From Deltaproteobacteria bacterium (GTDB taxonomy: Bacteria; Desulfobacterota; Desulfobacteria; Desulfobacterales; C00003060): a DNA stretch of 5,025 nt. The stretch spans positions 1 through 5,025 of the forward strand of contig JAFDFO010000166.1 of assembly GCA_019309815.1 (NCBI GenBank), written 5' to 3'. Made by a program: the position numbers and the translations under genes. Below, one piece after another: positions 1 to 5,025 of this stretch (positions are counted from its first letter, which is position 1; every line of letters starts with the position of its first letter). The notes beneath the pieces are model-generated. The model was not told the origin of the DNA. It did no database searches and saw nothing but the letters and a program-made list of their open reading frames with translations.

Positions 1-1277
1 GTGACAATCGAATCCCCATAAAGGAAGTCTTCATTTGGTAACGGAATACCAAGCTCAACGCTGGTAGCTATGCCGGCCATTTGGGCCCCGACAATGGTGT
101 TGCCTGTGATAGTTGCATCAATGTATCCGAGCAATCGAACGCCGGTCCGGAATAAGCTGTCGCCACGCATGTCGCAGTTCTGGACGGTTACGGTGGTGCG
201 AGTGGTCGTGTCTGAGTTGAAGAAGAAAACCCCGGAGCCAATTCCGCCTGACCTGCGCAGGTTAAATCCATCAATCGTCGTGCCGGTCACATCCTGTATG
301 TAAACTGCCGGGATATCCTCCCCTGTCCCCTCAATGTTAGCCCCACCCTCATTCTCGGCAATTATCGTCAGGTAATTCTTTTGAGTCGTTGGCTGAAGGG
401 GAATGCCAAGCTCAATGTATCTATACGTCCCGTTCCTGACGATGATTGTAGTGCCATCCGGCTCCCCCTGAATGGCATTCTGGATGCCTGTGGCACCGGG
501 ATAGTCATCCGGCACATACACAGCAACTGCAGTGCTGTCATATACTTGAGCCCTTATTTTGTCTATCTCCGTATCGGTCAAAACGTCATTGAACACCACT
601 ACTTCGTCCATCAGACCATCATGATACCCCGTTAATCCGCGGCCGACATACAGGTCGCCAGTACTTCCAACCATGTCACCATCACATGTAGCGGTCGCAT
701 TGGCGCCTAAGAAATTCCCTGCATCGTCGTCCCACATCCTCATCTTCATGCTGTTGTCAGTTGCATCGTACACCGCTCCAACATGGTACCAAATCCCCGC
801 ACTGCACGGTGTCCCGAATGCCAATGTCGTACTGCCACCGCTGTAGAAAACTTGAAATCTTACGGTCTGAGTTGCTGAATCAATCTGCAACTCGTAGGAA
901 TTGGTTTTGGCAACCAAGCCGCTATCCTCAAGAGTTTCGACCTTAAACCAGCAACCAATCGAAAAAGATTGCTCACCTGCGGTGGATCTTCCGGGGAAAA
1001 CAAGATCGAGACCCCCGTCTGTAATGCCACAATACTCGGAATTATCGCGCTCAAAATCTATGGCGAATGCGCCCTCTTTGAAATCCACATTGTCATAAGT
1101 TGGCGTATTGTATTCGGTGAGATTATTTCCGCCCTTGGTATCATTGGCATTGTTCTCAAATTGCCAAAGGGCCACGCAGTTGGCATCGCCTGAGAAATCA
1201 TTTGCCCCATAGCATGGCAGGAAAGAAAGGAAAAAAAATAGGAGTGTTAGTGGAATTACCTTCTTAGAAATGATCAA
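1..1277 (-). CDS. Secreted LamG-domain / right-handed beta-helix protein (3' end cut by window edge)
   Basis: The N-terminal 425 residues are visible; the C-terminus lies beyond position 1. I chose the TTG start at 1277-1275 because AGGTGGAG (1285-1292) sits 7 nt upstream and because it begins a classical signal peptide: MIISKK, a hydrophobic run VIPLTLLFFFLSFL, then cleavage near CYG|A (residues 22-25). No in-frame ATG lies between the upstream stop and this codon. Residues about 34-242 match a LamG/concanavalin-A-like fold: ALWQFEN at the start, SFSIGCWFKVE (104-114), GIWYHVGAVYD (161-171), and the typical end GLMDEVVVFNDVLTDTEI (221-238). From about 252 a NosD-like parallel beta-helix begins with YVPDDYPGATGIQNAIQ and DGTTIIVRNGTY, followed by rung-like stretches such as TVQNCDM and ATITGNTIVGAQMAGI. 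Such proteins are exported and usually bind or process polysaccharides or act as surface adhesins; which applies here cannot be said. A lipoprotein is unlikely, since Pro precedes Cys22. It has its own promoter. Confidence 0.88.
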   Translation of the reverse strand, partial: MIISKKVIPLTLLFFFLSFLPCYGANDFSGDANCVALWQFENNANDTKGGNNLTEYNTPTYDNVDFKEGAFAIDFERDNSEYCGITDGGLDLVFPGRSTAGEQSFSIGCWFKVETLEDSGLVAKTNSYELQIDSATQTVRFQVFYSGGSTTLAFGTPCSAGIWYHVGAVYDATDNSMKMRMWDDDAGNFLGANATATCDGDMVGSTGDLYVGRGLTGYHDGLMDEVVVFNDVLTDTEIDKIRAQVYDSTAVAVYVPDDYPGATGIQNAIQGEPDGTTIIVRNGTYRYIELGIPLQPTTQKNYLTIIAENEGGANIEGTGEDIPAVYIQDVTGTTIDGFNLRRSGGIGSGVFFFNSDTTTRTTVTVQNCDMRGDSLFRTGVRLLGYIDATITGNTIVGAQMAGIATSVELGIPLPNEDFLYGDSIV

Positions 1278-1284
1278 TTCACAT

Positions 1285-1292
1285 CTCCACCT
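1285..1292 (-). promoter_or_regulatory. Ribosome binding site deciding the TTG start of the LamG/beta-helix gene
   Basis: On the minus strand AGGTGGAG lies 7 nt before TTG (1277-1275). It is purine-rich and close to the anti-Shine-Dalgarno complement. The ATG at 1284-1282 is out of frame and is followed at once by TGA, so it is not the start. Confidence 0.65.
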
Positions 1293-1324
1293 GAAGAATG
1301 AGTTGGGGGATGTAAGGAGAAGCC

Positions 1325-1346
1325 GGCAACACTGACACGCGTCGCC
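1325..1346 (-). promoter_or_regulatory. Leader hairpin 2 (nearer the start codon)
   Basis: In the minus-strand RNA, GGCGACGC can pair with GUGUUGCC around the 6-nt loop GUGUCA. This gives 8 pairs, three of them G-U. It lies in the 5' leader, about 32 nt before the ribosome binding site of the secreted-protein gene. No U-tract follows, so it is not a standard intrinsic terminator. Pairing was worked out by eye, without an energy calculation. Confidence 0.35.
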
Positions 1347-1353
1347 TCGCTAA

Positions 1354-1398
1354 GCTGTTCATCATGGCCTTGTCGACGCAGCGATGATCGTGTACAGC
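1354..1398 (-). promoter_or_regulatory. Leader hairpin 1 (two-part stem)
   Basis: In the minus-strand RNA, GCUGU (1398-1394) can pair with ACAGC (1358-1354), and inside it AUCAU (1388-1384) with AUGAU (1365-1361). The two 5-bp stems are separated by an asymmetric internal loop of 5 and 2 nt and enclose an 18-nt apical region. The element begins about 12 nt after the predicted transcription start. It does not show the conserved blocks of the GEMM-I cyclic-di-GMP riboswitch, and I do not recognise a known class. Confidence 0.3.
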
Positions 1399-1416
1399 AA
1401 GTAATTTTGAGCTTAT

Positions 1417-1445
1417 ATTTTATCATGCCCAACATAACAAGTCAA
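1417..1445 (-). promoter_or_regulatory. Sigma-70-type promoter of the LamG/beta-helix gene
   Basis: The minus strand reads TTGACT (1445-1440, 5 of 6 to TTGACA), a 17-nt spacer, and TAAAAT (1422-1417, 5 of 6 to TATAAT). TGA directly before the -10 supplies an extended -10 TGn. Transcription would begin near 1410, giving a leader of about 130 nt before the TTG start. An overlapping alternative, TTGTTA-17-TATAAG, lies 4-5 nt further downstream. Confidence 0.6.
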
Positions 1446-1510
1446 CCTGTCAGCGATTGGAGACCCTGGAACTTTCAAGAACATTGCACCCTATTGCCAT
1501 CACGACATAC

Positions 1511-1966
1511 CTATGTCTGATTCGTTCCGGGTTCCAGAAGGGCCAAACCGCTCTTGCCATCCATCACCCGAGCCGCCTGTGTGCCCAGAATTTCATAAAG
1601 GATGACTTCACCCACGAGCCATGTGGTAACGCCCGGCCGCAAACACCCGGTCACGGTCTGGCCCGAACGTCCCAGAGCCGCGTGAATATGCAGCACCGGC
1701 TTGCCGTCCTCCTTGGGAGCAAGAACACCCACCCCAACCACCTCATGGGCGCCATCCACAGGAAATAGCATCGGGTCCGGGGGCCTCTCATTTGAATCCC
1801 GCGGGCCCACCACTACCCGCCCCCCTCCGATACCACCGATCAGGACAGCATGGCCCACGGACACGCCTTTTTCACGCGCGAAATCTTCGATACACTCGGG
1901 CACCACATCGCCGTCCTCCAACCGGATAACAAAAACGCGGCCAATATGCCCTTCACACCATTTCAT
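1511..1966 (-). CDS. Stand-alone PPC-domain (DUF296) protein
   Basis: This 151-residue protein is a single PPC/DUF296 domain, the fold found alone in bacteria and archaea and fused to AT-hooks in plant AHL proteins. Visible family features are the N-terminal strand GRVFVIRLEDGD (9-20), the Gly-rich VGHAVLIGGIGG (37-48), the HIH pair (93-95) followed by ALGRSGQTVTGCL (96-109), and the C-terminal GEVILYEI (119-126). The two histidines of HIH, perhaps with His39, are likely metal ligands. Members form trimers; their role in prokaryotes is not established, so no function is assigned. The start at 1966 was chosen because TAAGGAGG (1973-1980) lies 6 nt upstream. An upstream in-frame ATG at 2026 would add 20 residues lying mainly inside the end of the kinase-like gene and has no comparable site. 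The gene starts 28 bp after that gene's stop and is probably co-transcribed. No terminator is visible downstream. Confidence 0.88.
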   Translation of the reverse strand: MKWCEGHIGRVFVIRLEDGDVVPECIEDFAREKGVSVGHAVLIGGIGGGRVVVGPRDSNERPPDPMLFPVDGAHEVVGVGVLAPKEDGKPVLHIHAALGRSGQTVTGCLRPGVTTWLVGEVILYEILGTQAARVMDGKSGLALLEPGTNQT

Positions 1967-1972
1967 AACTAG

Positions 1973-1980
1973 CCTCCTTA
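1973..1980 (-). promoter_or_regulatory. Perfect Shine-Dalgarno site of the PPC/DUF296 gene
   Basis: The minus strand reads TAAGGAGG, 6 nt before the ATG at 1966. It fixes the start at that ATG rather than at the ATG 60 nt upstream. It is much stronger than the sites of the three preceding complete genes. Confidence 0.8.
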
Positions 1981-1994
1981 CTTTCTGTCCATCA

Positions 1995-2924
1995 TTACCA
2001 AAGTGTTTGGGGTTCTCGAGCGGCAAAGCACAGCTTTCCCGGAGTCACCTCCACGTCGATCGGTGTTCGTCCTATCAGCTCGCCTTCCGCTTGTACATAG
2101 GCCTGGGGATGACCGCTTAGCTTAAGATGATGACTATAGCGTGTGCCGACGTGAGAATGGTGCAGATGTCGACCCACATAGATTCTCTGAAGCAGCCGCA
2201 ATATTTCAAGGCGACCTGGATTCCGGCCCCACACCAGTTGGAAACGGCCACCTTGAGGCGAAGCCCACGGAGTTATCATCATGCCCCCACCAAAGTAACG
2301 ACCCAACCCTATGGCGAAGAGGAAGGTATCAGTCTCAAATGGATCTCCATCTACTTCTCCTTCAAGCCGATGGGATCTCAGCGAAACGAGCTCCTGAAGT
2401 GCGCTGAATAAGTAAGTTACTCTACCCTGCCTTAGAACACGTTGACGTCGGACGCGTTTCACCACATTGGCATCGTAGCCCAAGCCAAGCACATTCAAGA
2501 AAACCCTCTGCAAGGGTTTCCCGTTCATCCCGTGTAAACGACACACCCCAACATCCACGCATGCCACGGATTTTCCCAAGGCAGTATCCAACTGCTCGAC
2601 CATATCTGGGGGTATTGCAAAATTACGAACGTAGTCACAGCCCCTGCCGAACGAAACCATTCCCACACTGGGAAGTTGCCCTTCCCTCTCCCACCACAGA
2701 CCGTTGACCACCTCGAACAGCGTACCGTCGCCGCCAGCTACCACAACGCGTTGAAATCCGCTACGGCGAGCTTGTGCCGCCAAGATTTCCGCATGACCGG
2801 GCCCCTGCGTCCACCACGTCACGACACCAGAGGCTTTTGGTCCTCCTGCCTCGAGAAGACGAGGCCATTTACGGGCCGCTTGCTGCTGACCGGAAACCGC
2901 GTTTACAATTGCCACAGTCTTCAT
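1995..2924 (-). CDS. Diacylglycerol/sphingosine-kinase-fold protein (LCB5/YegS/DagK-like)
   Basis: The 309 residues match the usual length of YegS/DgkB-type cytosolic or membrane-peripheral lipid kinases, which transfer the gamma-phosphate of ATP to a lipid hydroxyl. The order of motifs fits: MKTVAIVNAVSG (1-12) at the N-terminus, the nucleotide loop VVAGGDGTLFEVVNG (61-75), GRGCDYVRN (93-101) where GTGNDFAR is usual, NVLGLGYDANV (144-154), GRYFGGGMMITPWA (208-221), and AEGELIG (279-285) near the C-terminus. Several normally conserved positions differ: Thr and Asn of GTGND are Arg and Cys, the Asp of the DG pair after P-x-A is Gly (QGG, 224-226), and the catalytic-base region DGE is EGE. The protein may therefore have an altered substrate or reduced activity. 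The ATG start fits the conserved N-terminus; only a weak GCGAG precedes it. It lies 50 bp after the HAD gene and 28 bp before the PPC gene. Confidence 0.87.
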   Translation of the reverse strand: MKTVAIVNAVSGQQQAARKWPRLLEAGGPKASGVVTWWTQGPGHAEILAAQARRSGFQRVVVAGGDGTLFEVVNGLWWEREGQLPSVGMVSFGRGCDYVRNFAIPPDMVEQLDTALGKSVACVDVGVCRLHGMNGKPLQRVFLNVLGLGYDANVVKRVRRQRVLRQGRVTYLFSALQELVSLRSHRLEGEVDGDPFETDTFLFAIGLGRYFGGGMMITPWASPQGGRFQLVWGRNPGRLEILRLLQRIYVGRHLHHSHVGTRYSHHLKLSGHPQAYVQAEGELIGRTPIDVEVTPGKLCFAAREPQTLW

Positions 2925-2974
2925 CGGTCTCGCTATTGGCTATTAGTCATTCTTTATTGGTGAACTGACGATTT

Positions 2975-3745
2975 TCAGAGATGCACCCTGAGTCTTTGCC
3001 ACACGGTTTCTCTGATGACGTCGCCTACCTTCACGTAGTCAGGTTGCTCACCGGGTGGAAAACTGATTTCACAGACCCGGGAACGGATGTCTTTTGATAG
3101 TCCGGCGATACTTGTTCTCAGTGCCTCATTCGGATTGAAACCAATCCCGATCCCACCCAGTTCTGCTGCATGTCTTATTCCCGGGAAATCTCCCATGGTA
3201 TCCCCGATGTGGAATACGAGATCACTGTTGGGACTGTGCAAATCCACGAGATCGTCTATCACCCTGGATTTTTCTTCTTCATCGGTAATGGACCTGATCA
3301 GACAAGACTTCTCTTCTTCGTGTAGGATCTCGACCAGGACCGGAGACGCTGCTACACTCAATAGAGATCTGTGACGCATCTTGTTCACAAGGACCATGAG
3401 TCCTGCAAAGCCGGTCGTGGAGAACCCCATTTTTGCATCCAGATTCTCGGATTGAGTTAGTTCGTCAAAGGTTTTGGCAACGCCCGGAAACAAGGGCATT
3501 GTCACGGCATATGACTCAAGGCGCTCCCGATCCACCCCCCCGGCCAAAAGTTTCATCCTGGGGAGAACCTCCGAAAACCGGCGCTGCCCCGACGTGTAGC
3601 CTTTCATCAATGCCGCCATTTCATCGTACAGGCCATCAGCCCTAACAAGCTCGGCAAAGGTGTTGTGTGGTGTGGTCGTCCCGTTCACATCGGTTGTGAC
3701 GACAATTCTCGGTTTTTCGCCGGTAAGTCTCACCGCACGCACCAT
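2975..3745 (-). CDS. HAD-superfamily phosphatase-like protein with D-x-N motif I
   Basis: The 256 residues carry HAD landmarks. Motif I is IVVTTDVNGTTTP (14-26), with Asp19 as the expected nucleophile. Motif II is probably FSTTGF (108-113). A motif III lysine is probably Lys147 or Lys159. Motif IV is HIGDTMGDFPGI (179-190) with Asp182 and Asp186. The stretch GGIGIGFNPNEALR (197-210) recalls phosphoserine-phosphatase-like HADs and the archaeal EhaR-type relatives. The second Asp of D-x-D-G-T, normally the general acid/base, is Asn21, so substrate or activity may differ. Residues 143-168 contain a 13-residue near-repeat starting EEEKS. The ATG at 3745 follows a weak GGGGA with almost no spacing; GTG codons at residues 2 and 5 are possible alternatives, and no start codon lies between the ATG and the in-frame TGA 14 codons upstream. 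The kinase-like gene follows after 50 bp. The substrate is unknown. Confidence 0.83.
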   Translation of the reverse strand: MVRAVRLTGEKPRIVVTTDVNGTTTPHNTFAELVRADGLYDEMAALMKGYTSGQRRFSEVLPRMKLLAGGVDRERLESYAVTMPLFPGVAKTFDELTQSENLDAKMGFSTTGFAGLMVLVNKMRHRSLLSVAASPVLVEILHEEEKSCLIRSITDEEEKSRVIDDLVDLHSPNSDLVFHIGDTMGDFPGIRHAAELGGIGIGFNPNEALRTSIAGLSKDIRSRVCEISFPPGEQPDYVKVGDVIRETVWQRLRVHL

Positions 3746-3935
3746 TCCCCGAAGCCGGTTAAGGTCGTCTGCAAAGCCTGTATATCAACGCGGACAATTA
3801 TGGGATCAAGAAATGGTGCAGATCTACGATTTGGTATTGCTACTGGCAGAGGTTCTGAAATGGTAGAGAGAGGGCTGTTCGATGTTTTGTGGTTTACATG
3901 ATACTTGTCATGGAATCCGTGTAACCTCAATCCGT
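3746..3935 (-). other. Non-coding gap between the DUF362 and HAD genes
   Basis: About 190 bp separate the DUF362 stop from the HAD start. I see no clear terminator or strong promoter. A weak -35/-10 pair may exist on the minus strand (TTGATC near 3809, TGATAT near 3785). A 66-codon frame with a TTG start crosses the gap at 3930-3730, but it has no ribosome binding site or recognisable domain. Confidence 0.4.
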
Positions 3936-4829
3936 TTAGCCTTCTGCAAGGGTTTTCACGACGCGATCACAATATTCCTGACCTCCCGGATCGACTGCCA
4001 CCATATTTATCTCGGAAGCTGAACTTACTCCGAGCCCCAGTTCAACTCCCCTGGCAATTTGTTCCTGCTCGAAGATTTTCGGTTTCATGATGGAAGCATT
4101 GCTCCCCAATACCTTCAGGATGGCCAAGCCAGCGGCATCCACAGCCACGCGGTCTGTCGACGCCAGGACAACATTGCCCTTGGCCCGCTTACCATGGCTG
4201 GGGCCACCGTCCACGAAGACATCGATTGCATCCATTATGACCAGTTCCGGCGAGAATGGTTCATTGATTTCTGCGATCATCTTCTGCTGATGAGAGGATC
4301 GGTGAAGTTCGGTCATGTATTCGAACCCATGCCGAATTGTTGGCACGACGCCAACATGCAGCTTGAGCGACATGGTAAAAATACCGCCAAACTGATGTGT
4401 TTTCAAACAGCACGTAGATATCAGACATTCAGTCTCGAGAACGGGTCGGGCAATCCGAAAGCCGTTGTTCCAGTGACTGTGGTTCGGTTTGAATTCTACC
4501 CAATCCTTTTCACCCAGATCGTCAAAGTCAACGATCTTGACACCCCTTTCTTTCATAAGGGATGTAACCCCTTTCTGCTCCATGACCTGTCTTGTGGGCA
4601 AATAGCTTCGCTCGCCCAGGCTGATGGACCTGGCTCCCATCTCCCAGAGCTCATCCACCAATGCCACCAGCGTGTCATTGTGGGTTGAACCCGGGCAAGA
4701 ATCGGCCGTGTTGAAGTTGGGCTTTATCAGAACCTCCTTACCACGGGCCGGATTGAGTGCCAGGCCTTTGAGTGAGGCTCTCACACCCTCTTGGCGATCT
4801 CCCGTTGCTGCAAAGACAACTCTGATCAT
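3936..4829 (-). CDS. DUF362-domain protein without ferredoxin tail
   Basis: The 297 residues match the DUF362 family (Pfam PF04015). Characteristic stretches are VLIKPNFN (33-40), DTLVALVDELWEMGARSISLGERS (52-75, typical of the family's Rossmann-like half), CLISTCCLKTHQFGGIFTMSLK (135-156), and LVIMDAIDVFVDGGPSHGKR (196-215) followed by VVLASTDRVAVDAAG (220-234). Many DUF362 proteins carry a C-terminal 4Fe-4S ferredoxin module; here there is no CxxCxxC cluster, only scattered Cys45, 135, 140, 141 and 287, so direct electron transfer by bound clusters is not supported. There is no signal peptide, so it is probably cytoplasmic. The family's biochemical role is unknown. The ATG start has no purine-rich site before it (CCCCUUGAU precedes it), and no other in-frame start is visible in the 84 bp after the protease stop. 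Confidence 0.87.
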   Translation of the reverse strand: MIRVVFAATGDRQEGVRASLKGLALNPARGKEVLIKPNFNTADSCPGSTHNDTLVALVDELWEMGARSISLGERSYLPTRQVMEQKGVTSLMKERGVKIVDFDDLGEKDWVEFKPNHSHWNNGFRIARPVLETECLISTCCLKTHQFGGIFTMSLKLHVGVVPTIRHGFEYMTELHRSSHQQKMIAEINEPFSPELVIMDAIDVFVDGGPSHGKRAKGNVVLASTDRVAVDAAGLAILKVLGSNASIMKPKIFEQEQIARGVELGLGVSSASEINMVAVDPGGQEYCDRVVKTLAEG

Positions 4830-4913
4830 ATCAAGGGGAAAGCTGCTGTTAGATAAGACATGGACTATTGTAATCTAAGATAGGACCACCTGACACCAAT
4901 GTGTGGCGTTGGA
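4830..4913 (-). other. Gap between the M48 protease and DUF362 genes
   Basis: These 84 bp hold a short inverted repeat, ACAC-CAAT-GTGT (4893-4904), with only four pairs and no following U-tract, so no terminator is called. TACAAT on the minus strand (near 4872) resembles a -10 box, but no fitting -35 precedes it. Whether the DUF362 gene is read through from the protease gene is open. Confidence 0.3.
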
Positions 4914-5025
4914 CTAACCCTGTCTGGACTTTTCGTAGTATGGCATCACCTCTGGAATTAGCTCTTTGATCTTCCGAATTCGGGTTTCATCAGCAGGATG
5001 GGTACTCATGAATTCAGGGGGTGCC
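4914..5025 (-). CDS. C-terminus of an M48-family zinc metalloprotease (5' part beyond window)
   Basis: Only the last 36 residues and the TAG stop are present. They read PPEFMSTHPADETRI and then RKIKELIPEVMPYY before a short basic end. The STHPxxExRI signature, a helix and a terminal M/L-x-x-Y-Y segment are characteristic of the C-terminal end of the YggG/LoiP and BepA-like M48 peptidases, which are usually periplasmic or membrane-linked quality-control proteases. The catalytic HExxH lies outside the window, so activity cannot be judged. The DUF362 gene follows 84 bp downstream on the same strand. Confidence 0.82.
   Translation of the reverse strand, partial: APPEFMSTHPADETRIRKIKELIPEVMPYYEKSRQG

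Noticed and set aside
1285..1410. Cyclic-di-GMP (GEMM-I) riboswitch before the secreted-protein gene
   Set aside because: The context would fit, but the conserved blocks around CACGCA, GGGCAAACC and GACGCAAAGCC are absent.
1448..1510. Terminator after the PPC gene
   Set aside because: No stable GC-rich stem and no U-tract; read-through towards the LamG gene cannot be excluded.
1967..2026. 20-residue N-terminal extension of the PPC protein from the ATG at 2026
   Set aside because: It lies mainly inside the kinase-like gene's end, has no good ribosome binding site, and TAAGGAGG marks the ATG at 1966.
1701..2120. 139-codon plus-strand frame rich in Pro, Ser and Thr
   Set aside because: Its composition reflects the complement of the Gly- and Val-rich PPC gene; it is a shadow frame with no ribosome binding site.
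4059..4688. 209-codon plus-strand frame
   Set aside because: It lies wholly opposite the DUF362 gene, shows no family motif, and the minus-strand reading is clearly a conserved protein.
4893..4904. Terminator at the end of the protease gene
   Set aside because: Only a 4-bp stem with a 4-nt loop and no U-run on either strand.
1..5025. CRISPR array, insertion sequence, tRNA or defence system
   Set aside because: No regularly spaced repeats, transposase motifs, cloverleaf patterns or nuclease/toxin signatures were seen on either strand.

Overview
The window carries six protein-coding genes, all on the minus strand, so transcription runs from position 5025 towards position 1. The two end genes are cut by the window edges. 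Mixed base composition, a classical signal peptide, a sigma-70-like promoter and one perfect Shine-Dalgarno site point to a Gram-negative-type bacterium. The mix of DUF362, stand-alone PPC/DUF296, a lipid-kinase-like protein and a LamG/beta-helix secreted protein would suit an environmental lineage such as Desulfobacterota, but that placement is inference and nothing here fixes the taxonomy.

Layout in the direction of transcription: (1) 5025-4914, the last 36 residues of an M48-type zinc metalloprotease, with the family's C-terminal THPA-type motif. (2) 4829-3936, a 297-residue DUF362 protein without a ferredoxin tail. (3) A non-coding gap of about 190 bp. (4) 3745-2975, a 256-residue HAD-superfamily phosphatase-like protein with D-x-N in place of D-x-D in motif I. 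(5) 2924-1995, a 309-residue lipid-kinase-like protein of the LCB5/YegS/DagK fold with substitutions at several normally conserved positions. (6) 1966-1511, a 151-residue PPC/DUF296 protein that starts behind a perfect TAAGGAGG. (7) A 233-bp intergenic region with a good promoter (-35 at 1440-1445, -10 at 1417-1422), a leader of about 130 nt with two possible RNA hairpins, and a ribosome binding site for a TTG start. (8) 1277-1, the N-terminal 425 residues of a secreted protein with a signal peptide, a LamG-like lectin domain and the start of a right-handed beta-helix.

The HAD, kinase and PPC genes are spaced by 50 and 28 bp and probably form one transcript. The DUF362 gene may have its own promoter or may be read through from the protease gene. 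Together with DUF362 this could be a small enzymatic module that phosphorylates and dephosphorylates a lipid or related substrate, but no substrate can be read from the sequence. The secreted protein has its own promoter and looks functionally separate. I did not find a CRISPR array, tRNA, rRNA, insertion sequence or obvious defence or mobile system. The points most worth a second look are the altered active-site motifs of the kinase-like and HAD proteins and the structured leader of the secreted protein.
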